DNA from: Asterias amurensis
Taxonomy: Eukaryota > Echinodermata > Asteroidea > Forcipulatida > Asteriidae
Direction: 5' to 3'
Length of the DNA stretch: 64,000 bases
NCBI RefSeq assembly: GCF_032118995.1
Contig: NC_092652.1
Coordinates: 26,463,044-26,527,043 of the forward strand
The notes under the pieces are model-generated. The model was not told where the DNA came from. It saw nothing but the letters and a program-made list of their open reading frames with translations, and did not search any database. Positions 45,383-57,535 of the stretch are shown here, piece by piece (within the stretch, counting starts at the first letter, position 1; each line of letters begins with the position of its first letter). The position numbers were made by a program, and so were the translations under genes.

Positions 45383-45458
45383 GTAAGTTCGTTTAATATT
45401 CTCCTAGTCAACCAAACTTTTAGGTTTGGTTGACTAAGAGAAAATTAAACGAACTTAC
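45383..45458 (+). ncRNA. Compact hairpin, 35-bp arms and 6-nt loop (pre-miRNA-like, unproven)
   Basis: Arm 45383-45417 (gtaagttcgtttaat...) pairs with 45424-45458 with two mismatches; the loop is ttttag. A 76-nt transcript would fold into one stem of pre-microRNA size. It lies in the putative intron of the small gene at 43529. It could equally be a tiny foldback element or a recent inverted duplication: the stem is more perfect than in most animal pre-miRNAs. I do not recognise a known miRNA seed. Confidence 0.3.
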
Positions 45459-45841
45459 ATTATTTTCCAACTTTTGCACAAAAAAAAACAACGAATACCC
45501 GCTAAAAAAATGTTTGTAAATAGGAATAGTTTGGTTTAGTTTATTTCGGGTGGTGTCCCCGAACGGTTATGGCTCTCTATAGGGTTCTGTCCTGCAAAAA
45601 CTATAAATAATAGTAAACTTGCGGGCAACCGTGTATTAAATCTCTTTTGGGGGAGTGTTGTCTCGTTTCGTTTTCTACAAATATTATTTCAAACCTCTTC
45701 TTTCGTTAAAATTGTTAGATCCACTTTATCATCCAATCTATTATAAAGTGATAATTTCCGTTTCGTTTAGAAGGAAAACACATTTCCGTAGTTTCGTTTT
45801 TCATACTAAATGTTGATGCCATGCGCACCAGAAATGCCCAC

Positions 45842-46208
45842 TTAAAGGCACTGGACACTATTGATAATTACTCAAAATAATTGTTAGCATAAAAACTTGG
45901 TAACGAGTACTGGAGAGTTGTGGCACAGTATAAAACATTGTGAGAAACGGCTCCCTCTGAAGCTATGTAGTTTTTGGGAAAGAGGTCATTTATCACTCAA
46001 ATAATAAAATTCTTCACAGGCCTAAAGCATTTTGAGGCATCTGAAAGCACACAAATTTGTGCAACAAGGGAGTTTTTCTTTCATTATTCTCTTGCAACGT
46101 CGATGACCAATTGAGTCAAAATTGTCACACAGATTTGCTATTTTATGCATACGTTGGGATAAACTAAGTGAGAATACTGGTCTTTGACATTTACCAAAGG
46201 TGTCAAGA
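45842..46208 (+). mobile_element. TTAA MITE, core type B
   Basis: TTAA-aggcactggacactattg at the left; right tip decayed (caaaggtgtcaagaa). It lies in the putative intron of the small gene at 43529. Confidence 0.78.
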
Positions 46209-46317
46209 ACTGTTGATTTTCCAATAAGGAAAGCTATAGAATAAATCATAGAAATGTGTTTCTTATTCAAAGAGGGGAAGTGATCTTGATGAGTACAACT
46301 ACTTCTGATATTTTTAG

Positions 46318-46401
46318 GAGTACCCAACAACCTGCCCTAATGACGCGACAGCTGGAAAATATCAGTTCGAAATATTCTCATTTCCAAAATACAGACATTA
46401 A
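46318..46401 (+). CDS. Putative small gene, last exon
   Basis: A pyrimidine-rich tract and atttttag|GAG give an acceptor. In phase 0 the exon adds 27 codons (EYPTTCPNDATAGKYQFEIF...) and a stop. A polyadenylation signal AATAAA is at 46892-46897, followed by a G/T-rich stretch (46917-46935). The intron would be 2591 bp and holds the hairpin at 45383 and a MITE. Linking the two exons is inference; transcript data would be needed. Confidence 0.25.
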   Translation, partial: EYPTTCPNDATAGKYQFEIFSFPKYRH

Positions 46402-46891
46402 CATTTCTAACTTCTCTCGAGTTGCCATCTGTCATCAAACGGAACCAATCAAATCTGCGCATCAAAGATAATCTGGTAAATGTCCCTTCCTTCAAAACTG
46501 AAGTAGCCGCTTTTATAGTACTTTTCGAAGGTTAGCGTTCTGGAGTGAGTGACACAGATATTTCCCAATCCATTTCAATTATGAGATTTTGCACATTTTC
46601 TTAATTGTAAAGATTCAGTTACAGAATAACACTGACTTGGGTTAAATTGTGTAAACCTTTAATTGTAATGGTATACTTGAAGATGTATTTGAGTGATTGT
46701 TATGATGTTTTGACCGGTGAGTTCCCGCCATCGTCAGTGACTAGAGTTTCAGGACTGGGCATGATTTGCGTTTTATTGACTCCCTCGCCAACTCATAATC
46801 TCGGACATATTGTAGTCGTCTGAACAGTTTAACATGTTGCCGATTGTTTAATTTTGAATTGAATGTATTAATTAACACTCTGATTGTAAAC

Positions 46892-46935
46892 AATAAACGT
46901 GTAATGTGAAACCGATGGTGTTGTATTGGTTTTTG
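46892..46935 (+). terminator. Candidate polyadenylation site
   Basis: AATAAA at 46892, then a GT-rich element (ggtgttgtattggttttt) at the usual distance. It supports a plus-strand transcript ending near 46912. Confidence 0.35.
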
Positions 46936-49900
46936 CGTTGGAGATATTTACCGGTGGGAAAACAACACTTGAGCGTCAACTTATTGTGCCCATAAACTAG
47001 TAACAAACATCTTGGCAAACGGACGGTAACACAGAGGGGTTGATCATTTTGAACACTTCATGCTTTCATAGACATTGGTTTAAAAATTGTCATAAGTACT
47101 TTACTCAGTAGACAGTACGGTGGTTAATAGGGCGTTTATAACGCCGTATAGGGCGTTATAACGCCGTACCGAAAAGGTGTTTAGTTGTTAGAGATAAGCA
47201 ACCGTAAGATAGAGTTGTTGAAACCACTTCGGTTTTTGGTGTTTTCTCTTTGGTGGTTGTGGTTGTTTGGAGGAATTCGTTAAGAGGTTATCTGCTTGGT
47301 GTTCTTTGCTGTGGATTAGAGCTTCTTGGCTGGGATTCAACCTGCGTTGTAGATCCAGGTCCTTCAAGGAGGTGGATAAAAACAGGATTTATACACTCGA
47401 CCCTGTTCTGGTTCTGTGGAAAGGTTGCTGCCTTTGTACCTGGAGCAGGCCTCCATTAGTCAGAGCCAATTGTGATGTGTATGACATGGAGGGTCCAATC
47501 GTGAATCTCGCAATACTTTCAAACATCATGAATAACCAATAATTCAATAGGAAAGATATTTCTTCCATCACAAAACTAACGAAATCAAAATCAAACTGGC
47601 CTATATCTAAATATAAAGATCACCCAAAATCATGCTAATTCCGTTGCACACAAACAGTTTTCACATAAATTATGTTCAGCTTTTCGCTTAGTTTCTATAC
47701 CTCCATGGTTTTCCAAAGCACGAACTTCAAAGCAGTTGACCGTTTACCTCTGCATGAAAAAAGGTATAGTTTAAGTTTCAAACGTCCGTAACTATAACTG
47801 GATGATGTGTTACTAGCCGCAAGAGGGCATTCCTAGGTCGACCATCCTTTATCCGTATGCAGTGGAAATGAAAAGATCCTTATAGAAAAATAAAACACAG
47901 AGGAGGGTCATCATGTTGCTGCAATCTGGGTTTGGTTTACCCACTAAAATCAAGGCTCAAACGGGAATAAGTTCGGCCATTTTGGCATCTCATTTCTTTG
48001 TTTGCCTTTTCTTTAGTTTGCAAAAGAAAACGTTCGAACTTGTGAACTTGCATCGTCACCGTTCTCTTCTTTGGTTTGTTTTGTTCTTCTTGTGAGTGCC
48101 CAAGATTGTTTTTAAGCACATCCATGGTTTAATATTGTTTATGCTTTCCCTTTCATTGAAACTTTTATCGAAACTGGGAGTTGGTCAGCTCTTTTGAGTA
48201 GAACTATGAACCTTCAAAAATGTTGAACTTGAACACCATATTTCGGAGTTTGAAATCTCTCTGTAGGAATGTGGCAAACCGGCCCTGAAAACTTGAATAC
48301 AGCTCGTACAAGTCACTGCATGCACTGACCAGGAAAGGGGCAATGTTTGACAATACACTGACTTGTTTTCCGAACCGGTAACTTAAAAGTCATAAATCAA
48401 GTCAAGGCGAAAGTATTTTTGTATGAGTCAAGTAAAAATTGCAAGTCATCTTAAGAGAGGCCGTCAATCACATGTGGTATTGATAACTTCTCTTTCGCCT
48501 TGCAGGGAGTTGACAAATTTGTCCTCCTTTGCTTCGTTTTAAGTTATCCAAAACAAGGAATAAGACTTCAACTTTAAGGTATTTTGTTGGTAACGCTGGC
48601 ACAAGTCGCAGACAGTGTTCATGTTTTGTGTCATCATGAAACTACAAAACTGTGAAAATTCAAGCTTTTAAGCTTGGTTAAAACCCGTTATTTGAAGTAT
48701 GGTTAACGACCATGGGAAACTTTCAGCTTGTAAACGTTTTGTCGTTAATTTTGTTGTAACAACTGAAATAGTTGTTGCGTTTTGGGGGATTTTCAGATAG
48801 AGTTCTCTAATTAACCTATGGCCTCAGTGTTTCAGAGGGAAATATTTCCTAGGGGAAAATGGTTCAGTATAAACTTCGTTATCAGTATACGCATTCAGAC
48901 CAAAATTAAACAATCATGTTTTATCATTACCAATCATGTATAATACAGATAATGGAAAATCGTGAACAGGTTGTTTCTTACAATATACATATAATAATTT
49001 TATTAAAAGGGCCTCGCGTTGCAAAATCAGCTGGCTAAACGAAATAAACTAATTATTGTATGATCTAAATTATGGTAATTATGATTGTCTGTGATAACAA
49101 CTTTCTGCTTTTATTCCGATTTGAAACTCTATGTAGAAAATGAAAGAGTTGACAATTAAGTGTCTTTAATCTTACCCGAAACCCTTCCAGTTTCTAACAG
49201 ATGATATCATCATTTTCACTTTTTCAAAATTCCAGATTGACATGTTTCGATTAGGGTTAACACAACATTGAACATGTTTTTGTGGGTTTTGAATTAGCGT
49301 TCGAAATGTTTTGGGTGTGGATTATACAGAGTGAGGATTGATTACATCGTGCATTTGTTGTTTTCTTCGAAGTGTCACTTCCGTGTCATGCATATCCATG
49401 TTCTAACAGTTAGTTATACTTCTGTACCAAGTGTTCGATCGTATACCACCTATAATATTCGGGATTTGAGGCATTGCATGGTGAGAGATGATATCAATAT
49501 TTGGTTTGCGGTAACACCATGTGAGTATCTATTTGCAAATTGCCAGGTTGATTTTATTCTTTGGTGAACTGTAAAAACTAGTTTTGATTTGTACGAGGTA
49601 ATTACCAATTGGATATCACCATTTAAGTGAAGCTGTTGATCTTGGACGGTTTCATTCATCAATTCCGTCCCGGGGGCAGAAGGCTTAATAGACGGCAGTA
49701 CTTCTTGACGTCACTCGGTGATTATATGTCTGCTTATAATGTGCTACAGATGATGTTTTCAGGTAGAGTCATGTCATTTATCGGAGGTTTAATGTTTCAC
49801 TACACCCTACGGGTCTTCCCCTGTTCGTTCTCTTTGAACGATGCGGTAGATAATGATTAAGCGTTTAAAGACGTAGCAAATAGCACGGAGGTATAGGAAT

Positions 49901-50175
49901 TGGGGATCAAGTAAAAAACTTAAATTATTATACTGTGTATTTAGTTACAAAGTTGGTGGTGGTACAATATTTATGCCTCAAATAATTCATTTAGAAAAAA
50001 GTTGTTATTTGTCATGACTGTCTGAGTCAATGGGCTTTCACTTTTATGGTGTCCCGGAACCACGGTCCTAAGACGTCAGTATTCTTTTCTCACGAAGAAA
50101 ACAGTCAGCAATTATACATGTATATTGTTATAAACGTCGAGCAAAAAGCTGGATGTTGGTAATGTTGTATGCTCT
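46936..50175. other. Unassigned DNA
   Basis: Frames at 47250-47542, 49331-49567 and 49627-49860 have no motif. The short palindromes at 47128 are the only structure noticed. Confidence 0.45.
47128..47168. repeat. Doubled short palindrome gggcgtTATAacgcc
   Basis: Two tandem, nearly identical palindromes (agggcgtttataacgccgta, agggcgttataacgccgtac). They could be a dimer binding site or a simple duplication; no other context. Confidence 0.4.
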
Positions 50176-50551
50176 TTAAAGGCAGTGGACACTATTGGTA
50201 ATTACTCAAAATAATAATTAGCGCAAAACCTTACTTGGTAACTAGTAATGGGGAGAGGTTGATAGTTTAAAACATTGTGAGAAACGGCTCCTCTGAAGTG
50301 ACGTAGTTTGCGAGAAAGAAGTAATTTTCCACGAATTTGGTTTCGAGACCTCAGATTTAGAATTTGTGGTCCCGAAATCAAGCATCTTCGTGTGACAAGG
50401 GTGTTTTTTTCTTTCATTATTATCTCGCAACTTCGACGACCAAGTGAGTTCAAATTTACACAGGCTTGTTATTCCGTGCATTTATGTTGAGATACACAAG
50501 TGAGAAGACTGGTCTTTGACAAATACCAATACCGGTGTCCAGTGTCTTTAA
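50176..50551 (+). mobile_element. TTAA MITE, core type A, near complete
   Basis: TTAA on both sides; one core arm partly deleted after aaatcaagcatc. Confidence 0.82.
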
Positions 50552-52537
50552 CCACATTACATACACCGTCACATTAATGTTTTGGTTAGTACTATAAAAA
50601 ATAAAATAACGAATTTTATTCGGTTATTTAGTGATCATAAATCGTCTATGCAATATGTGTTTTTGTGCCAAAAATTGTTTGAAGATTGCTCCATGCAGGT
50701 TTTTTTTTCTACGGGAATGATACGTGTGATTTGGTGTTGCACTGTCAAACAAGACCTAATTACGACAGCATGTGGCCCAATGTAATGTTGTCATCACTTT
50801 TGGAAATGGTTCACCCGCCGTGACTTCAGTCCACATTTCCGAAAGTTTGACTGGAATTTATCTCTTCATCTTCTGGAAAGACAGGAGAGTGAAAAAAACC
50901 TATCATGATTTGATATCCTTCCACTCTGATAATGTCTCACCACATCTACTCAGATTCCCTTGGCTTTGTCTTCTAAATTTACATCTCTCTTTCATGTTTG
51001 AATCACTTTGAATTTCCTTTTTATTTTCCGCTTTCCCCAGGTCTGGGGTCACGCTCCTTTCAAGTAAGAATTTATTTTTAAATAAGACACATTTTTGATA
51101 AGTGTTCCAGTTTTAGCCCTAGACAAACTCGATCGAGGCATTGGGGTTCGGAGTCACCGGCCTTACGGTGTATAGCCTTGGCAGTCTGGGTGCTTCATAG
51201 TTGAGTTGGGATCAGGGCAAACCTCTTAAAGATCATTCTTAAAGACGGAATTGGTATAATGTTGGAGACCGTAATCTCCATATAGCCGTAGACCACAACA
51301 AGGCTTGCAGGGGGCTTAAGGATACTTGACTACAAACAGCTCCATGGTTACGCTCACTTACTCTGCGTCATTGCTTAAAAAGAGCATCTACACAAACTTA
51401 GAGATTGGGGCCTAATGACTAGATATACATTGAGTATGGAACTTGGTGTCCTTTTTTCAAAAGGGTTTATTCGAATCAGAGAATCCCCACACTTGGATGT
51501 ATTCATCATTGATTTCATTTCATAACAACTTTTATTTACTTTACTTATTATATTATTATGAACTAAGCATAAGTGAACTATAATTTCACAACGTTGTAAA
51601 ATATTAATGTGGAGCTCGAAGCTTTGTGGAATTAGAAATCCACTCCAAACGTTTGGTTTGGGTTTTGTGTTGTTAAGCCTGTGTGCCTGAACTTGTGAAC
51701 AACTTAGAACTTGAAGAATTATGATGCCATCAGCCTAACACATCATACTGCAGTAGGACCATGTATCCCTAGGCTCTGTTTCGAGCCGGAGATAAGCATG
51801 GATTGAGGGGTAAGGCTTGTTTGCGGGCTGTGGTCTGTGCCAAGTTTAGACCTTTGAGTGATCGTCTGAGACAGGTGGCCGCGTGGACGGGCTTCTTGTC
51901 TGTTCTTGACACAGGTTTGACCAGGAACTTGGTCATAAGTCCCCGTCACTTTTTACATGAGTCATGGCACAGGTTTCTTCATGTCAAAGAAAAATGCCTA
52001 CTGGTAACTGGGTTCATTCTGTCAATGGCTAGACAGGCCTAGTCTGAAATCATACATGACATCTTTAATGTAACCTTAAAATCCTGAACCAAAAAAAGTG
52101 AAGGATGTAAGCTAAAAACCAAGACACTCAAAGCACAATTCGGTAACCACATCCGAAGGCACGCATCAGTGTAACCATTATTCCCAAAGGGAGTTTTCTT
52201 ATATAAGTAAGGGTTTCTCCGTATAGCTTCTCGCAGTGCTGTAGCTAAGCCACTTTCTTCAAGACGTGAATATTTGAAAGGATCCAAAAACAAATGGCTT
52301 CGTGTATTCCTTTACAAACAAAACACTTTGAGCAAGAGCAGCTTCTATCCGCTTGCGTTTTTTCCGGTTGTGATGGCACTGTAGACGAAACAATGCGATG
52401 TTGCTACAACATTGGTCATTTTTTCATAGTTTTGCTACTCAGAACAATGGATACAAGTCTGCTGCCACCTAGCGTTCCCCTAAGTCTCACATTGTGCCTG
52501 GAAACCAATATAAATGACCGTTTCCGATTTGTCAGCT
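50552..52537. other. Unassigned DNA
   Basis: Several short open frames (50582-51011, 51743-52042), none with a recognisable domain. Confidence 0.45.
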
Positions 52538-53015
52538 ATACGGTTGCGGCCAAAGCTGTTGCTAAGGGTGTAACTGATGACGTCCTACACCTCATGCATG
52601 GTGACGCGAAAATCTAGCCGTAGCCAGCTGTAGCCGCTAATTCTGACACAGGCTTAGTACAGTGGTTTGCAACACTATGCCGATGTCATAAGAACCTTTC
52701 CTACCACTTCAAACAAAAAGTATGTGCATGGGATGCAATCACATTGGTGCATTAGCTGCAATGGATAATTGGCGACTGTGGTTACGGCTACGGCTGTTGC
52801 TAAGGGTTTAACCATCCCATCACAACAAGGAACTTACGTTCTGCATTTCAACCATGGAGCAAATCTCTGTACTGCGAAAATCTAGCCGTAGCCATAGATA
52901 GAGTAGGCCTACATTGGTTTGCAAAAATATAATGGTTATTTTATGATAACCTTTCCATACTACAACACTCCAAAAAGACGTGAGTGCGATGCAATCACTG
53001 GGCGCGTTAGCTGCA
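52538..53015 (+). repeat. Diverged direct repeat of about 245 bp (tagccgtagcc motif)
   Basis: ggctgttgctaagggt, gcgaaaatctagccgtagcc, ggtttgcaa, aacctttcc.tac and gcattagctgca appear in the same order from 52550 and again from 52790. The open frame over the first unit (52294-52617) has no recognisable domain. Confidence 0.6.
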
Positions 53016-55533
53016 AGGGACAATTCAGGCGCGTCAGTGTGGAGCCCCTTGACAACATGTTTTGGTCCAATGGGGACCCCTCTGGCTGACGGCGTAGAGC
53101 AATTCTGAACTTCGAGATCGTGCACTGGGGACCATTATTTTAGGCTTTACCGACACCCCAGCCCCACCCTAACTTCCCACCTGTCACTCAATGTATCTCG
53201 TTATCAGAACTTTGGTGTATACACCCAAACGTGAACTCGAACTATTACTCATATCCAGGGTTTGCCGGGTGCCTTCTTCGCTGGGGGCGCTATGATAACG
53301 ATATCATTTAAATTACAGGTAGGCCCTGGCTTAGTAACAATTTCGTTCTATATGGAAAGGTTTACGGTAACACAATGTTCTAATGCAAATACCACAAAAT
53401 GAGTTCAGTAAATTGAAAAGGGTTGTCGGCATTATTCCACCTACGTTGACAAAGCATTTTGAGAAGCTTCCACCAGCAGAAAAAAAAATGCTTTTAAAGC
53501 CGTAGCCCTCTTTTGGTAGCTCACTTCAATTTGTAATTTCTATGAACATTATTTGTGTTGTGTTTTAGGTTTGTCAAATAATTTGATAAAAACGTAAGGG
53601 CGTTATAAGTTCCGACACTTTGCATATGGGTATACCGTGGGGGTCCTGTTGGCTCGTACTAAACTATACAGCAGGGACCTAGTATATTTACACAACTATA
53701 TGCAAAACCCTCAGGCCGTGGATTTCTGTATCGAACAGAAAGTTAAAAGTGGACACTTTCAAAAAGATGCAAATTAAGCCGGGTTGTGCACGCCAGGGCT
53801 AAGACACTTTACATTCTTGCCATTGTCACGCCAAAATGGTTCTGCCATTTAGGAAAATAATAAGTAGCTTCCGGTTATTTCGGGGAAAAGTGGCCCAGTA
53901 GAAGGGGAAATTATTTGGCCAGGACTCTGGTCATGGTGTAGCAAGCAAGTACGGGTCAACCGAAGTGTTGGACTACACGGTGACCCAAAGGCATCTACCG
54001 GAACGAACCGAAATTAGGACGCCGGTGAAAACACGCATCCCTCCCCCATTGTCAAGTCCACAGGCCCATGGTCAGTCCGTGGTCAGTTTCAATTCAATTT
54101 AAAATTTCCGATTATAATGGTTTAATTATTAATGCATGAAATGATGAGAGTAACGTTTTCTCACAAACAAAAAGGAAAATTTTGCAACATAGTAACCCTC
54201 GTGCCTTCTGAAGCTTAAGTAGATGTGCCTGACGAAAACTTTGACACAAAAATCACAGTCCGTGAGGAACTTGCCATTTTTACAAGTAAAACTATCGTAT
54301 GTTTTTATTTCACACTTGCATTATCTGATGGTTGGAATACACTTTTAAAATCGACAGTTTCAAAACAATTTTCAGGGTCAGGTATAATAAACTTCTACGT
54401 CAGAACAAAATAGTCAGCACTAATGACACAGACCATATTAGTAGTTTTGTTATTATCAGTTTCCCGGGGATGAGCTATCAGTCCGGGCAGGAATTCTGTC
54501 TGTGGGAATTCCGCGATGGGCTACAACGTCACTGTGTTGTTTTTGTTGATGACTTTTTGGGGGCGGAGTTGCTCTTTAAACCAAGAACCACACTCTTGGG
54601 GGGGAACATGAATTGGTTTGCTTACTAAACCAAAACATATGTTGTAAAATCATTCTGCAAAGAATAATCTGTGAGTTTGTAAAATCTTATCAAAGCATTT
54701 GCACTAGTGATTTTTAGACTAAGAATGGTACCGTTGCAAAGCATTAAGCTAAACATATTTAAAAGGTATCTTTTTAAATAAAGATAAAATAATTGGCTTT
54801 AGGAATGTCATGCAACTTGTACATAAACTGATCATGCCTTCTACAAAAGCATTTATTATCGTAATTACTTTTTTTAGCGCACTATAATAATTATTGGTAA
54901 AACAAACGTTGAACGCCTTACAGGCATAAGTATTCAAATTTGTACCTTTTTGTACGTCATAGCAGCGTTTTGGGCAAAACTTTAGTGACAAAAAATCGAC
55001 CAACAAACTCTGCGCTGTCAGCTTATGGTTGGCATACAGAAACTACATGTACACATTGCACATGTACATACCTTACAGCTTCAATGTATGGTGTATGGTA
55101 AAATTTGTACTGTACATCATGTATCATGTAATGTACATTACGTTTACTATGTACACAATTTTTAATGAAGTCATCTCTATTTTCAGAAAGCCTTTCTACT
55201 ATACGGCCAATAGCCGTTCAAGCAAATGATGTAACGTCCGTAAAGGCGGGACAAATACCACCAAGCTTATGAATTATTCATTAGGGTATTTAATTCAACA
55301 CCCATTCCGGTATCGTTATCGTAAACGGGGTCAGAGTACAGCATTTACTTGCTGCATGGGGGGGGGGGGGGTTGCATGCTGCGACCCGAACCAGTCTTTT
55401 TTCTAAGGTACCAGGCTGCGATACCTAATTTAGATTGTTGATAGAGGGTTTAGGGGGCGTGGCTTATGTGGATTGGATATTATAATATTGTGACCTGGAA
55501 AGGCTGAAGGCTCCATGCATAGCGAATGGTATC
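53016..55533. other. Unassigned DNA
   Basis: Includes tacatgtaca-type small palindromes (55045-55150) and a G-run (55360-55371). Frames at 54225-54628 carry no motif. Confidence 0.45.
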
Positions 55534-55610
55534 TTGTTATTACTACGAAATATAACTATAGCAGTTAAACAGCATTCGCAAGGGCCGGCTGGTCGCAACA
55601 CAACATACAT

Positions 55611-55737
55611 GGTTGATAACGAACACATTACAGATTTTAAGCACAAACTACACACCATGGACGTTGTATTACAGACACAATCCATAATGACAGACAAAAT
55701 GGAAGTTGGAGAGGAATCGGATTTAGTCAATGAGAAG
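55611..55737 (+). CDS. Possible coding exon of an unknown gene
   Basis: A frame starting at ATG 55611 (MVDNEHITDFKHK...) runs 42 codons to AAG|gtaagg (55738). The same frame is open upstream to 55534. The peptide is acidic and hydrophilic with several Met; no family recognised. The next acceptor-like site (55976) lies inside a MITE-like element and closes the frame quickly, so no second exon can be proposed. Confidence 0.2.
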
Positions 55738-55904
55738 GTAAGGTTTGTGTTTGTGACGGGGGATTGTCAAGTTGTGCCGTTGAATTTTATCGATTTGTAT
55801 CATGTGATTGAAGTCAATGGGAACTTGAGCGGAACTCTACGGACGTCTAGTACTGTAGTAATAGTATGTGAACTACACTACACAGTCTCACACGTAAACT
55901 TATG

Positions 55905-56085
55905 ATATTAGCATGGAGGTAGAAACAGAGTTATAACTCGCTCAATGAATATAAGTTATATTCTGTTCATAGAATACCGATCCCCGGTAGCTCCTCTATC
56001 ACTACCAGAACAAAATGGAGTGACCATTATTGGACGTGGACCGTTTGGCAACACCATAGTGCAGGCATGAATTCTACCTCCATGG
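55905..56085. mobile_element. Short MITE-like element with gcatggaggtagaa ends
   Basis: gcatggaggtagaa (55910) is mirrored by ttctacctccatggtgc (56070-56086), and agagttataactc is an internal palindrome. About 175 bp, with no coding capacity. Confidence 0.5.
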
Positions 56086-57049
56086 TGCAGGTGTATGTTG
56101 TGTCTCTGAATAATCAATTAATTAGATGGTCTAATTTTACACAGGTGTATTTTACAGATTTACTGTGAGTAGTTTCCAGATCGCCATATTATTGGCAGTT
56201 CATTTTATTACTTAGTTGATATTATATGGTATTTGTGTAGAGAACAGCAACACCAGTCTGTAATTGTAAAAATACAGGGAACACTAAAAATAAATTGTGA
56301 TCAGAATTATCTGCATCAAAGTTCAAGCCAACACAAACTATGCTAGTTAGTCTGTCCCAAATTGCCTGTTATCAGATTAAGAGATAGATTTGAATAACTC
56401 CATCAATAGTTTATTTCAGACCACTTCTAGTGACAATTTGCCTTATAAGTAGACATTATATCGAACCCCCACGTTTCAAGGTCGCTTTTGAAAGTCACCT
56501 CCTTAGTAGCAAGTGTTTGAATTCATGCATCTTTTTAAAAAATCCTGAAAACACTAAACTTGCAAAAAACAAGTACCCAACTGGTAATCTTAGAAGACTG
56601 ATCAAGCTCACTCAAACTTGATTTGGTGCATCATTATCTGTCCAATAAAAGTTTGAAAACGGCAGCATCACCTATCTCCATGGCAACAACAGTTCGTAAA
56701 TTACCAGAAGAGTCAATAATAAGTTGATATATGCATTTCCTCCTCTCCATCCTCCATACTCCATCCTTCCAACTTGTGTTTCTTAGAACACATTCTTGTT
56801 TTGTGGGAAAAGATGATGAATCTAACATCTTAGATGATCAAAACATTGCTTCTAAGTTGACGTTTGGATTTGACATTCTATTACCTTTTTGTGACGTGTC
56901 CAGTTATTTGATACAAGGAAAGGACCAAGAACTTTGTCTGTTACTTTCACTTTGTGGGCGGAGCCTAGAAGAATGTGGGGGACAAACATGAGAATGCTTG
57001 CAACCAAAGTGTGCAAACATCCTCATATATCTTTGCTCCCCATCCCTCC
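56086..57049. other. Unassigned DNA
   Basis: Short frames at 56430-56991 without motif, upstream of the LINE scrap. Confidence 0.45.
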
Positions 57050-57160
57050 CATGGGTAAATATAGCACCAAGACTCTGAAATTCACTTCCTGAAGACTTCG
57101 GGAAAATGAACAACATCACTCTCTTCCAGCAGAAACTCAAAACACACACATGTTCATGCT
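57050..57160 (+). pseudogene. LINE reverse-transcriptase C-terminal remnant (CR1/L2-like)
   Basis: The frame from 57061 reads APRL-stop-NSLPEDF ... ITLFQQKLKTH, the usual C-terminal signature APxLWNSLP...FKxxLKTH of CR1/L2-type LINEs, with a stop in place of the Trp. Little recognisable sequence precedes it, so it is a short 5'-truncated, decayed copy. Confidence 0.55.
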
Positions 57161-57342
57161 TGCTTTCTCAACAATTTGACAATACCTTAAGTTACTTCGA
57201 GGGCCTTATTAAAAATGTTGTGTTGTTATTATTTCTATACTTTGATTGAGCTTACCATAGAGTAGGCTGATGTTCAAATGGTTGCATGGCTGAGATTATG
57301 GATATGGATGTTGCTATTGGCTTGCTTCAATGCTTTCAGGTG

Positions 57343-57535
57343 GCAACCTAATGCTGCTTAGCAAATTCTGCTTAGCAAATTTCTCTGCTAAGCATACAAA
57401 TGAGTGGAGCACCAGTTGCAACAATAGTAAACATTATGGAATTTTGGCTGGAAACCAGTTCTGTTATTAAGCAGGATTTTTCTGTGCTTAGCATTTTTTA
57501 ATGCTCACAGGCTTTATGAAATTGGTCCCGAGGCT
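57343..57535. repeat. Interspersed repeat of the ctgcttagcaaa ... ctttatgaaattgg family
   Basis: Repeated motifs tgctgcttagcaaattctgc, ttctctgctaagcat, ttttggctggaaaccag and ttatgaaattggtccc match the pieces at 26530-26640 and 14660-14780. Confidence 0.5.

Noticed and set aside
55976-56190. Second exon for the candidate at 55611, with a long open frame after an acceptor-like site
   Set aside because: The phase that gives the long frame does not match exon 1, and the region is a MITE-like element with inverted ends.
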